DNA of 64,000 bases from JAAYUJ01 sp963698165 (GTDB lineage: Bacteria; Desulfobacterota; Syntrophobacteria; Syntrophobacterales; Syntrophobacteraceae): positions 62,001 to 126,000 of the forward strand of contig CAVOPT010000010.1 in the NCBI GenBank assembly GCA_963698165.1, in the 5' to 3' direction. Position 1 is the stretch's first letter, and every line of letters begins with the position of its first letter. The translations under genes and the position numbers were made by a program. Of the stretch, positions 43,263 to 51,080 are shown one piece after another. The notes under the pieces were generated by a model that saw only the letters and a list, made by a program, of their open reading frames with translations, made no database searches and had not been told where the DNA came from.

Positions 43263-43351
43263 TGGCTCACACTGAAGAACATGATACTCTTCGAATCATC
43301 AGCGCGCGCGTGGCGAGCAAAGGAGAGCGAAAGATATATGAAGAAGACTAA
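43186..43351 (+). pseudogene. cassette 16: BrnT toxin, 5'-truncated
   Basis: The frame reads FDPDHSVGEDRFITFGVSERGRLLVVAHTE and IRIISARVASKGERKIYEED, the C-terminal half of a BrnT ribonuclease toxin. The N-terminal half is gone; the fragment is joined to the WD40 sequence by a deletion. It overlaps brnA's start. Confidence 0.85.
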
Positions 43352-43604
43352 ACAAGACGACAAAGACGAATTACGTGCCGAGTATGGACGGTCAGACTTC
43401 CCTGAGGGCCTGGTGCGTGGGAAATACGCAGATCGACTCCGCAAGTCATCAAATATTGTCGTACTCAAGCCAGAGGTGGCCGAAGTATTCCCAAATGAGG
43501 AAGCAGTTAACAGTGCCCTCCTTTCGCTCATAGAGCTTGCGCAAAAAGCCACAAGCCCTATAAAACGCTCAACCGGACGCGCTAAAACACCGCGCGCTGG
43601 TTAG
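43338..43604 (+). CDS. cassette 16: BrnA-type antitoxin
   Basis: An 88-residue BrnA antitoxin (SDFPEGLVRGKYADRLRKSSNIVVLKPEVAEVFPNEEAVNSAL), with a C-terminal ribbon-helix-helix. Its last residues are read from the attC. It seems intact although its toxin partner is truncated; promoter and toxin N-terminus have been lost. Confidence 0.82.
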   Translation: MKKTKQDDKDELRAEYGRSDFPEGLVRGKYADRLRKSSNIVVLKPEVAEVFPNEEAVNSALLSLIELAQKATSPIKRSTGRAKTPRAG

Positions 43605-43617
43605 CTCCGCGTTAGAC
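43555..43617 (+). other. attC site 16
   Basis: R' GTTAGAC (43611-43617). Stem CTCAACCGGACGCGC / GCGCGCTGGTTAGC. R'' is degenerate (CTATAAA region). Confidence 0.82.
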
Positions 43618-43637
43618 GGGGCGGAGGGACGTTGTGG

Positions 43638-44366
43638 ATGCTCGACCTGCACTGCCATATCCTGCCGGGAGTCGATGACGGGGCCGCGTCGCTAGACGAG
43701 TCGCTGGCGATGGCCCGGTTCCACGTGCAGGACGGAATCACCCACGCCGTCGCCACCCCGCACTGCCACCGCCACTGCCGGCTGCTCCGGGCCGCCATCC
43801 TCCCGCACGTGGCCCGGCTGAACGCGGATTTCGCGGCCGCCGGCGTGCCCTTGGCCGTCCTGCCCGGCTCGGAGGTGCAGGTCACCGACACCGCCGCCTA
43901 CCGCCGCGAGTTCGAAGCCGGGCTGTACTGCCACCTGGGTGACAGCCCGGCATTCACCCTGTTGGAGTTCAACTGGATGCCAGAGCAGTACCCCTCCGAC
44001 GCAGCGGATCTGGTCAGCTGGCTCCGCGATCGGGGCACGACCCCGATTATCGCCCACCCCGAGCGGCACGGGTTCTTTACCGCCGCTCCCGAGCGAGTGC
44101 GGCAGCTAGTCGAGGCCGGAGCGTGGCTCCAGGTCACGGTCGATTCGCTGCTGGGCAACCACGGGCCGGCACCGGAGTCGTCCGGCGAAGAACTGCTGCG
44201 AGCCTACCCTGACGCGGTGCTGGCGACCGACGCGCACAATGTGCGGCGCTGTTCCGGGTTGTCGGCCGGGTATACTTGGGTCAGGGAGCGGCTCGGCTCA
44301 GGGCGGGCCTCCGAGCTTCGGGCTCGGGCTGATCAGGTGCTCGCCGCCCTGATCAGCCGCGCCTAA
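43638..44366 (+). CDS. cassette 17: PHP-family tyrosine-protein phosphatase (CpsB/YwqE-like)
   Basis: A 242-residue metal-dependent PHP phosphatase. It starts MLDLHCHILPGVDDGA, the metal-binding HxH motif, and has ATPHCH, IIAHPERH and LATDAHN. CpsB/YwqE enzymes dephosphorylate tyrosine kinases of capsule export, but no capsule genes are nearby, so the cassette copy may act on another kinase. GC-rich. The ATG at 43638 is preferred to the in-frame TTG at 43632. Confidence 0.88.
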   Translation: MLDLHCHILPGVDDGAASLDESLAMARFHVQDGITHAVATPHCHRHCRLLRAAILPHVARLNADFAAAGVPLAVLPGSEVQVTDTAAYRREFEAGLYCHLGDSPAFTLLEFNWMPEQYPSDAADLVSWLRDRGTTPIIAHPERHGFFTAAPERVRQLVEAGAWLQVTVDSLLGNHGPAPESSGEELLRAYPDAVLATDAHNVRRCSGLSAGYTWVRERLGSGRASELRARADQVLAALISRA

Positions 44367-44465
44367 CCCTTATAAGGCGGACCCAAACCATGCCGGGCAA
44401 ATCAATTTGCGCTTTTTGAAGCCCATAGGCGGCGTGGTTTGGGGCGCTTAACCGCATCGTTGAAC
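44361..44465 (+). other. attC site 17
   Basis: R'' GCCTAAC (44361-44367), R' GTTGAAC (44459-44465), stem CCCAAACCATGCC / GGCGTGGTTTGGG. R'' is one base off the complement of the cassette start GTTAGAC. Confidence 0.9.
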
Positions 44466-44528
44466 GGCCACCAAAGTCTGCCACTTCATCTGGCAGCGTT
44501 GCGCTGCACCATTCCAAGGAGACGATCA

Positions 44529-44999
44529 ATGACGACCACGGCTGCAATCATCGGTGCGGTGGGCTGGCTCGTTCTCACTTTCGCGGCCGCCGTGCTGGGA
44601 GCTCGGTTCTTACCAGACGAGTGGTACCGCCGACTCAACAAGCCCACTTGGAACCCGCCGAACTCGATCTTCGCTCCCGTTTGGACTATTCTCTATTTGC
44701 TGATGGCGGCGGCAGCCTGGCTGGTTTGGTGGCGCTACGGTATAGGCGGCGCCGTTATACCCCTCATCTTGTTTGTCGCTCAGTTACTGCTCAACGCCGT
44801 CTGGACGTGGTTGTTCTTTGGCCGTCATCAGATCCGTGGGGCCCTGATCGATATCGTGATTCTATGGGTTACGATTCTGGCTACGTTGATCTCCTTCTGG
44901 AAACTGGAGCCACTGGCGGGTATGCTATTGTTGCCCTATCTCGCCTGGGTTTCTTTTGCAACGGTGCTGAACTGGACGATCTGGCAGATGAATCGTTAG
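44529..44999 (+). CDS. cassette 18: TspO/MBR family membrane protein
   Basis: A 156-residue five-helix membrane protein with the TspO signature (RLNKPTWNPPNSIFAPVWTILYLLMA, LNAVWTWLFFGRHQIRGALID, FATVLNWTIWQMN). TspO binds porphyrins and related ligands and may act in stress responses. ATG 44529 has AAGGAG. Ends in TAG. Confidence 0.92.
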   Translation: MTTTAAIIGAVGWLVLTFAAAVLGARFLPDEWYRRLNKPTWNPPNSIFAPVWTILYLLMAAAAWLVWWRYGIGGAVIPLILFVAQLLLNAVWTWLFFGRHQIRGALIDIVILWVTILATLISFWKLEPLAGMLLLPYLAWVSFATVLNWTIWQMNR

Positions 45000-45023
45000 C
45001 GATCCACGGCCAGTTTCGTGGCC

Positions 45024-45090
45024 GCCCAACCCATCGCGTCCAGCCGACGTTGGTTGTCACCGCTTACAGGCCGGACCCACATCGTTGGTC
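45024..45090 (+). other. attC site 18
   Basis: R'' GCCCAAC (45024-45030), R' GTTGGTC (45084-45090), stem GTCCAGCCGAC / CAGGCCGGACCC. Confidence 0.72.
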
Positions 45091-45114
45091 GGACGATTTT
45101 CTAAGGAGAAAACC

Positions 45115-45330
45115 GTGGAAAAGAGACGTCACATCAAACTGGTCCACGAGGGTGAATATGCGGCCGAGTTAGACATTGAGCTTATTTACGCCGATGAGGG
45201 GTGGTCACCTTATCTTTCTTTGGATGATGCCAAAAAACTCGACGACATAAGGGAGGCCTTGCGCAAGGGTGATTTGAGACAAGCTGCTCAGCATTCACGC
45301 GTTTATGCGCTGACCCCCATAGCATTCTAG
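45115..45330 (+). CDS. cassette 19: small DUF2283/HicB-like hypothetical protein
   Basis: A 71-residue protein with GTG start at 45115 after AAGGAG. The N-terminal half (HIKLVHEGEYAAELDIELIYADEGWSPYLSL) looks like a beta-hairpin half of HicB/DUF2442-type folds; the C-terminal half is helical (DDAKKLDDIREALRKGD). Similar short proteins often sit in toxin-antitoxin loci, but no partner is clear here. Confidence 0.65.
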   Translation: MEKRRHIKLVHEGEYAAELDIELIYADEGWSPYLSLDDAKKLDDIREALRKGDLRQAAQHSRVYALTPIAF

Positions 45331-45718
45331 GCCGCTCTATAAGCGCCAGCAGATCGGACCGGTCATAGGTACACGGGGTGCCCGCGGGAACCGCGGTATG
45401 GTGGATGTACGTTCTCAATAATCAGATCAAATACGGTATTCCTCAGCTTGGCGCAAAAGACTTTGAGACCGGCTGGTTCGAGAATCAGGAAACGACCCCG
45501 GACGTCCTCATGTACAACGATCCGGATGCGATTGAGGAGGGGGCGCGACGCGCAGCTTGAAGCTGGAGTGAAACAACTGCTGTCGAATCTGGACAGGTAG
45601 ACAATCAATGAATAGGCAGAACCATCGCATTGACTCATATGGGGAAAAGCCCGGACGGCTTTTCCCCGCCGGTCATGCGTAACGTTCGGCTGGCTGATAG
45701 CTTAAGCTTGGGAGAAAC
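45331..45718. other. region with a short unassigned frame and an attC
   Basis: A possible 51-residue frame (45405-45560, starting MYVLNNQIKYGIPQLGAKDFE) has protein-like composition but no family or clear ribosome site; it might be a gene fragment. The attC at 45616-45690 ends the stretch. Confidence 0.45.
45616..45690 (+). other. attC site 19
   Basis: R'' about GCAGAAC (45616-45622), R' GTTCGGC (45684-45690). Stem CGCATTGAC / GTCATGCG with a strong apical hairpin GGGGAAAAGCC / GGCTTTTCCCC. Confidence 0.7.
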
Positions 45719-46072
45719 ATGGCAACCCAGTCAGAAACCCGCTCCCTCCGCATCATCAAGCTCATTCACACGGTCGTGTGGGCATTCTTTGCCGGCTCCA
45801 TCTTCGCTATCCCTCTCTTTGCTTCGCTGCGGCACTACAAAGAGGCTCTTGTCCTCATCAGCATCGTCTTCGTCGAGGTCCTGGTGCTTGTCGTCAATGG
45901 GTGGCGCTGTCCGCTCACCGGCGTTGCTGCCCGCTACACCGGCGACCGTCGCGACAACTTCGATATCTACCTTCCAGAGTGGCTCGCCCGCCACAACAAG
46001 CTGGTGTTCGGCCTTCTCTACGTGCTCGCCATCATCTTCACCATCGCTCGGTGGACCAAGTGGCTGCCCTAA
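45719..46072 (+). CDS. cassette 20: small integral membrane protein
   Basis: A 117-residue protein with three hydrophobic segments (about 12-33, 42-60 and 93-112). The central part WRCPLTGVAARYTGDRRDNFDIYLPEWLARHNK is conserved-looking, with a polar face. ATG 45719 with GGAGAAAC. Family of unknown function; I cannot name it. Confidence 0.7.
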   Translation: MATQSETRSLRIIKLIHTVVWAFFAGSIFAIPLFASLRHYKEALVLISIVFVEVLVLVVNGWRCPLTGVAARYTGDRRDNFDIYLPEWLARHNKLVFGLLYVLAIIFTIARWTKWLP

Positions 46073-46507
46073 AGACGCTGTCTGCGACGCCACCTAACAG
46101 TACGCGGCACTACGCACACGGGGTCGGACGCACACGCCACACGCCCACACGACCACACCCCACACGGGGTCGACCCCACACGGGGTCGGACCAAGTTAAC
46201 ACATTGAATGTATGGAGAAATCAGCTCTGGTGATGGCGTTTTTCGAGCTTAAGCCGATGTTTTTTTTATGATAATGGGCCTTCTAAGCCATAGAGGGCGA
46301 GCCTCCGGGGAGATGCTCTTAAGTTTCAACCCAACGGACTCGCCAGTCCGTGCTGCAATGAGCGGTAGTCGTGTTGAATGAAAGTCCGTACCTATGCGAG
46401 AGGGCCGCTGAATCTTGAGTTGGCTCTTCCACCTGCAGCGCGTGGTAGGTGCTGCAGGGCAAGAAGTTATCCTTGCCATTATGTATCCCCTGAGATACAA
46501 TTTTGCT
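46073..46507. other. gene-less stretch with repeats and a degenerate attC
   Basis: ACCTAAC at 46092-46098 and GTTAACA at 46195-46201 could bound a degenerate attC. Between them CACACGGGGTCG recurs at about 46117, 46170 and 46179-46190. From 46202 to 46507 no gene is supported; the promoter of the downstream toxin-antitoxin pair should lie here. Confidence 0.5.
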
Positions 46508-46798
46508 ATGATCGAAATCCCTCAACCCGAGGTGTATTCCCACTGGTTCAATGATTTGCATGACCGACAAGCGCGGGCACGCATCAATGCTCGTATCCGC
46601 CGCCTGTCTCTTGGCAATCCTGGAGATGTGAAGCCGGTGGGGGAAGGTGTCTCGGAAGTGCGTATCGACTATGGTCCCGGTTACCGGGTGTACTTCGTAC
46701 AACGTGGGCAGACACTGGTGGTCCTACTCGCCAGCGGTGACAAGTACACGCAAGGCAGCGACATCAAAACAGCGCTGGAACTGGCGCGAGAATTATAG
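46508..46798 (+). CDS. cassette 21: RelE-like addiction module killer protein
   Basis: A 96-residue toxin of the HigB-like addiction module killer family (TIGR02683 type): FNDLHDRQARARINARIRRL, GDVKPVGEGVSEVRIDYGPGYRVYF, LLASGDKYTQGSDI. Such RelE-fold toxins cut ribosome-bound mRNA. ATG 46508; the frame is open further upstream. Antidote gene follows 11 bp later. Confidence 0.9.
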   Translation: MIEIPQPEVYSHWFNDLHDRQARARINARIRRLSLGNPGDVKPVGEGVSEVRIDYGPGYRVYFVQRGQTLVVLLASGDKYTQGSDIKTALELAREL

Positions 46799-46809
46799 GA
46801 GAGACTGTC

Positions 46810-47097
46810 ATGGCAAAGACCCAAACTCGACCATGGGACGTTGCGGAGCATCTGGAAACCGAGGAGGACATGGCCGCCTATCTCGAGGCTGCACTGGAAG
46901 AAGGTGACCCTGCTCTGGTCGCAGCCACTCTGGGGGACATTGCCCGCGCAAAGGGGATGGCACAAATCGCCCGCGAAACGGGTCTTGGGCGTGAGAGCCT
47001 CTATAAGGCGTTGTCGCCCGAAGGCAATCCAGAATTCGCCACGGTACTCAAAGTCGTTCGGGCGCTCGGTTTGCGTTTGCGCGCTACTACTGCATAG
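46810..47097 (+). CDS. cassette 21: HTH antidote protein
   Basis: A 95-residue antitoxin (TIGR02684 type) with an acidic N-terminus and a Cro/CI-like helix-turn-helix (GMAQIARETGLGRESLYKALSPEGNPEFATVLKVVRALGLRL). ATG 46810 follows GGAGAG. Pairs with the upstream RelE-like toxin. Confidence 0.9.
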   Translation: MAKTQTRPWDVAEHLETEEDMAAYLEAALEEGDPALVAATLGDIARAKGMAQIARETGLGRESLYKALSPEGNPEFATVLKVVRALGLRLRATTA

Positions 47098-47131
47098 ACA
47101 TAGGTCTGGTGCCGTAATTCTCCAATTCTTG

Positions 47132-47200
47132 GGCTAACAATCGCAGTTGTAGCCGACTTGCTCCGTATCGCAGCGCACGCGGCTGAATCGCACCTTAGCA
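47132..47200 (+). other. attC site 21
   Basis: R'' GGCTAAC (47132-47138), R' CTTAGCA (47194-47200, with C in place of the first G). Stem GTTGTAGCCGACTTGC / GCACGCGGCTGAATCGC. Confidence 0.8.
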
Positions 47201-47225
47201 TCCCGGTGGGAAATTATTCGTACAT

Positions 47226-47489
47226 ATGGCTAAACAAAAGAAAAAACTATCTCCTGCTGAAAAGCAAGCAAAGAAGAAAAGACGAAAAGAATACATGACC
47301 ATTTTTATTAATGGTAAGCAAAAGCGGGTCAAGAGACCTGTCACAATCCATGGAATGGACGTAGAGGAGTTCATCAGAAGAAATGCTGATCCAATATGGG
47401 TCCACCAGAATGGAATGTGGGAAACTATCGATCTGACCGAAGAGGATGATCTTTTCTTATGCGATAAGTCCCATGAGAAGGGAAAATAG
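47226..47489 (+). CDS. cassette 22: small Lys-rich hypothetical protein
   Basis: An 87-residue protein with a very basic N-terminus (KQKKKLSPAEKQAKKKRRKEY) and a more acidic C-terminal half. It looks like a nucleic-acid binding tail plus a small domain. It lies 30 bp before a second unknown gene in the same cassette. Confidence 0.55.
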   Translation: MAKQKKKLSPAEKQAKKKRRKEYMTIFINGKQKRVKRPVTIHGMDVEEFIRRNADPIWVHQNGMWETIDLTEEDDLFLCDKSHEKGK

Positions 47490-47519
47490 CAAGAGCCTTT
47501 CTTGACATTGGGGGTGCGT

Positions 47520-47882
47520 ATGAAAATACACGTCGGTTACGTCTCCCCATCGGAAGCTGGTGACTATTATCAGGTGCTTTTCGAGGAAAGAGATCCAGAT
47601 TCGGAGCAAGATAGCCCGGACGGGAAATACCTTCTCGTTCAAAGGCAATTCGAAATGCCTGATGAAGGCCGGATCTATGTCGAGAGCCATGACCAGGATT
47701 TTGTTGGTCAGTTTAAAGTGGTCAAAGCAAGACTCAAGCCGAAATGGTTTTGCCTGACACTCAGCAGGAAAACGTTCGCATCCATTGAGGTCACTTTTGA
47801 GACTTCTCCTGAGAATTATGCTGAAGTGAAGCGGGTTTTGAGCGTGATGATTCCAAATATCGAGCTTCAAAATGAAGGGTAG
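47520..47882 (+). CDS. cassette 22: hypothetical protein
   Basis: A 120-residue soluble alpha/beta protein (MKIHVGYVSPSEAGDYYQVLFEE). It resembles families of short beta-rich proteins with no assigned function. No catalytic motif or signal is seen. Confidence 0.62.
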   Translation: MKIHVGYVSPSEAGDYYQVLFEERDPDSEQDSPDGKYLLVQRQFEMPDEGRIYVESHDQDFVGQFKVVKARLKPKWFCLTLSRKTFASIEVTFETSPENYAEVKRVLSVMIPNIELQNEG

Positions 47883-47885
47883 AGC

Positions 47886-48001
47886 AGCTGACGAGCGCAG
47901 CGCATGCGGTCGGCCGACCCGCTACGCGGCGGGTTTTAGGAGGTGTCCACGTGTCGACCATTGACTGCGTGGTTGCTCGCCGCAGCTGCGCGGTGTTGGC
48001 C
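47886..48001 (+). other. attC site 22
   Basis: Stem GCAGCTGACGAGC / GCTCGCCGCAGCTGC and R' GTTGGCC (47995-48001). R'' is degenerate. Confidence 0.65.
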
Positions 48002-48170
48002 GCACACAGTGGCAGCGGAGTGGGTGGATGGGCCTTTTAGAAGAACTCAAGAACCTGACAGCGAAGCTTCATTCGCAGGGGATTGAGTATGCTCTCTGTG
48101 GCAGTCTGGCCATGGCCATCTATGCCATGCCCAGAGCCACGCTTGGTATCGATATCATGATTGAGCTCGG

Positions 48171-49762
48171 GTAACCGTTCAGGGGGTAATTTTTTTGCCA
48201 GGCACGCATTTCGTTCGGGACATCCTGAACATTATCTGATAATAGGAAGGTCCAACACTGTGAGAAGCGAGCCCTTTCGTTCAGACCCCCACGCTGCGAG
48301 GACTGATGGACATTCGGGAAGCCGAGCTCATCTACGAAGCTGGCAAGGAGGCCGTTGTCAAAATCCTCCTGGAAATGCATGCCCGGATAGAGTTCCTCAC
48401 TGAGCAAGTCAGCATTTTGGAAAAAAAGATCGCTTCCCTATCCACCAATTCCACCAACTCATCCAAACCGCCATCATCCGATGGACCAGGAGTTGCCAGG
48501 TCCAAGAAGCGGAAATCGACTCGCTCTCGAGGTGGTCAGAAGGGACACAAGGGTCACAAGAGAGAGCTGCTTGCGGTTGAGGAGATGGACCATGTGCACG
48601 ATCACTTTCCCGCGGTTTGTGAGAAGTGCGCCGCTGCCCTGAGCCCGGAACAGTGCGAAGAAACCTCTTCTCCTTTGAGACACCAGACTTTTGAACTGCC
48701 AGAGATCAAGCCGATCATGACGGAACATCGCTGCCACGAGCTCAAGTGCACTTGCGGGCACAAAACCCGGGCCGAAGTTCCCTGCGAGGTGGCGCAAAGT
48801 CAGTTTGGGCCCCGAGTTCATGGAGCCACAGGCTACCTCAGTTCGGTACACAAGATCGGCCGAAGGGGGATCGTGGAGATCATGAACACCCTCTTTGGTT
48901 TGGATCTGTGTGTTGGTACCGTATGCAACTGCATCGATCGGCTGAGCCCGGAACTGGAGCCAGTAACGCAGGAGATAAGACAGACCCTTGCCGATTCCCC
49001 CAACCTCAACATTGACGAAACCGGGTGGAAGTGTAAAGGGGAGCGCCGCTACCTTTGGGTCTTCGTCTCTCCTCTGGTGGTTTATTTTGCCATTGCCGCA
49101 AGCCGTGGAGCCAAAGTGCTCAGGTCCGTTCTGGGCGAAACCTTCAAAGGTGTCATCTCCTCCGATGACCATTCCGCTTACAGTTGCTACCACAAAAATG
49201 GGCTGAGGCAGCTCTGCTGGTCACATTTGATTCGCAAACTCAAGGCCCTCAAGGACAGCAGAGGCAGTCCGGATTCCTACGTGTTTGCCAAGAACATGCT
49301 CAAGGAGGTCGGGCATCTGTTTGCCTGCTGGCACGCTTTCCGCGAGGACTGCATCACTCGTCGGCAACTCCAGGATGCCACGGTCCTCATGAGGGCTCGA
49401 ATGAAACGCTATTGCCTCAAATACCAGGACAGCCCTGATCCTGCCGTGCGCACTCGAGCCAGGCGAATGCTCAGAAACTGGCCCCATCTGTTTACTTTCC
49501 TCACCCACGACGGTGTAGAGCCCACCAACAATCCTGCTGAATTGGGGCTCCGCCCTGCCGTTCAATGGAGAAAACTCTGTTTCGGAAATCAGTCCGAAGG
49601 GGGAGAGCGTTTCACCGAAAGGATCCTCACTGTAACTCGTACTTGCCAACTTCGGGGAAAGAATCCCTTCCACTTTCTCTCTGAGCTCATGACAGCTGCC
49701 TTCAACGCAACGCCAAGGCCTTCGCTGATCAACTAATCAGCATCCCCCTGGTGAACGGATAC
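48171..49762 (+). mobile_element. IS66-family (ISBst12-like) insertion sequence, copy 2
   Basis: A 1592-bp element flanked by the 8-bp duplication GAGCTCGG (48163-48170 and 49763-49770). Ends begin GTAACCGTTCAGGGGG and, inverted, GTATCCGTTCACCAGGGGG, similar to copy 1 but clearly a different element. Confidence 0.92.
48306..49736 (+). CDS. IS66-family transposase
   Basis: A 476-residue transposase. N-terminal coiled coil (HARIEFLTEQVSILEKKIASL) and NSTNSSKPPSSDGP linker, zinc ribbon (CEKC, CTCG), then the DDE core: NIDETGW, ISSDDHSAY and TNNPAELGLR. Intact. It shares the IS66 layout with copy 1 but low identity, so two separate IS arrivals occurred. Confidence 0.92.
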   Translation: MDIREAELIYEAGKEAVVKILLEMHARIEFLTEQVSILEKKIASLSTNSTNSSKPPSSDGPGVARSKKRKSTRSRGGQKGHKGHKRELLAVEEMDHVHDHFPAVCEKCAAALSPEQCEETSSPLRHQTFELPEIKPIMTEHRCHELKCTCGHKTRAEVPCEVAQSQFGPRVHGATGYLSSVHKIGRRGIVEIMNTLFGLDLCVGTVCNCIDRLSPELEPVTQEIRQTLADSPNLNIDETGWKCKGERRYLWVFVSPLVVYFAIAASRGAKVLRSVLGETFKGVISSDDHSAYSCYHKNGLRQLCWSHLIRKLKALKDSRGSPDSYVFAKNMLKEVGHLFACWHAFREDCITRRQLQDATVLMRARMKRYCLKYQDSPDPAVRTRARRMLRNWPHLFTFLTHDGVEPTNNPAELGLRPAVQWRKLCFGNQSEGGERFTERILTVTRTCQLRGKNPFHFLSELMTAAFNATPRPSLIN

Positions 49763-49924
49763 GAGCTCGGTATACTTTTCAGGACCAAACGTATCGTCGA
49801 GGACCTCGGGTTTACACTCAGTGGCGCGCCGATGGAATTCCATGGTGGCAAGGTTCAGATCTACCGGCTATGCAAGGTCGATGCGCAGACGTCTCGCAGG
49901 ATCTTCCTTCATCACCTGAAGCAG

Positions 49925-50215
49925 TCAAAGGCAACTTCCGAACTTGCGAAGCGCCCAGACGACCCCTTTCTTGAGCGTCGGTCCGGCATTGGCACACCGT
50001 TTTTCGGCATGGGTTTTGAGGAAATCCGGGGTGAGCTCCGCACCTGAATGAAGGGACTCTGCCTGGCAGTGATCTGCAAATTCCCTGAGGTAACGCCGGA
50101 GTTCCTTTAACGAATTCTCCGACAGATTTCGGTCGTGCTCGCTCTTTAGACACAGCCGGACCAGGGTGGGAATATCATCCGGGGGCAAATCCTCAATCGT
50201 GGAGATCTGGCGCAT
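49925..50215 (-). pseudogene. N-terminal fragment of a tyrosine recombinase
   Basis: A 96-residue frame from ATG 50215 (with AGGAGG upstream) whose sequence (LSENSLKELRRYLREFADHCQ, LTPDFLKTHAEKRCANAGPTLKKGVVWALRKFG) looks like the SAM-like core-binding domain of a phage-type integrase. The catalytic domain is absent; the frame ends at the truncated nucleotidyltransferase. The upstream 110 bp contains GCGCATAATTCAC, which resembles a RIT-type arm only weakly. Confidence 0.6.
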
Positions 50216-50348
50216 GGCTTAACCTCCTTTTTGCTTTTTTTTGACATTTGCGCATAATTCACTGACTGAAATCAAAAAAGCTAATCTGTAAAGGAGGTTA
50301 TATTCTCAGTTCGCGAAACATACATTAGACCAACCTACAGGAGAAAAT

Positions 50349-50978
50349 ATGAAGATTGCCATCATCGGAGCCTCCCGGGGAATAGGCTATGAGTTGCTGA
50401 AAACCGCCCTGGAGGAAGGCCACGAAGTCACTGCTTTAGTGCGAAACCCAGCCAAGCTGCACATCAGCAACCCGCGGTTGAAGATCGTAAAAGGCGACAT
50501 TCTTGACCCAGCATCCGCTGCTGCTGTTACAGCCGGACAGGATGCGGTTTGCGTTTGCATAGGTATTCCACCAACCAGGAAACCGGTCAATGTGTTCTCG
50601 CGTGGAGCTGAACTAATACTTGCCGCAATGGGGGGAGAATCACACCAAAAGCTGATAGCTGTTACCGGCATCGGTGCGGGAGACAGCAAAGGCCACGGCG
50701 GCTTTCTCTACGACCGAGTGCTTAATCCGCTGCTTCTTGGAACAATTTACGCAGATAAAAACCGCCAGGAATCCATCATCAAAGCAAGTGATGTGGAATG
50801 GCTTATTGTTCGTCCAGGATTTCTGACAAATGGTCCCCGGACCGGAAAATATCGGGCTATTGAAAACTTGTCCGGAGTCACTGCGGGAAAAATTTCGCGC
50901 CTCGATGTTGCTGACTTCATTCTGAAACAGTTGACAGCCCCAACGTACTTTGGAAAAACGCCACTATTAACGTACTAG
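50349..50978 (+). CDS. cassette 24: NAD(P)-binding atypical SDR / NmrA-like protein
   Basis: A 209-residue Rossmann-fold protein with the dinucleotide motif IIGASRGIGYELL (8-14), LVRNPAKL and GAGDSKGHGGF. It is an atypical short-chain dehydrogenase of the NAD(P)H-binding/NmrA-like group, acting as a reductase or redox sensor. The cassette begins with TTAGAC at 50326, complementary to the GTCTAAC at its end (50986). Confidence 0.85.
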   Translation: MKIAIIGASRGIGYELLKTALEEGHEVTALVRNPAKLHISNPRLKIVKGDILDPASAAAVTAGQDAVCVCIGIPPTRKPVNVFSRGAELILAAMGGESHQKLIAVTGIGAGDSKGHGGFLYDRVLNPLLLGTIYADKNRQESIIKASDVEWLIVRPGFLTNGPRTGKYRAIENLSGVTAGKISRLDVADFILKQLTAPTYFGKTPLLTY

Positions 50979-50985
50979 CTCGACG

Positions 50986-51050
50986 GTCTAACCCTGCAGC
51001 CAACCGGACCTGCGCGAGAAGTCGCGCCCGGCCGATTACTTCTATGTATA
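50986..51050 (+). other. attC site 24, left half
   Basis: R'' GTCTAAC (50986-50992) complements the cassette start TTAGAC. L'' stem GCCAACCGGACCTGCGCG is good, but the right half runs into a truncated DUF4160 gene, so part of the site seems replaced. Confidence 0.7.
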
Positions 51051-51080
51051 CCGGCTCTCCTGGATTTTCGAGGCAACATT

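Larger units (their letters stand above)
48028..49910 (+). pseudogene. cassette 23: nucleotidyltransferase (AbiEii-like), split by IS66 and 3'-truncated
   Basis: Before the IS (48028-48170) the frame encodes HSQGIEYALCGSLAMAIYAMPRATLGIDIMIELG, the start of a nucleotidyltransferase of the AbiEii/DUF6036 type (GSLAM and the DxD-like IDI motif). After the IS (49763 on) it continues as ILFRTKRIVEDLGFTL and EFHGGKVQIYRLCKVD. It then runs into an unrelated antisense recombinase fragment near 49910. These enzymes are toxins of abortive infection or toxin-antitoxin systems. Confidence 0.75.

Noticed and set aside
46324..46379. Another attC between 46324 and 46379 (TTTCAAC...GTTGAAT)
   Set aside because: The R boxes nearly match but no inner stem can be paired, so I left it out.
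50216..50326. A second RIT end near GCGCATAATTCAC
   Set aside because: Only about seven bases resemble the RIT arms and there is no repeated arm or 6-bp spacing.
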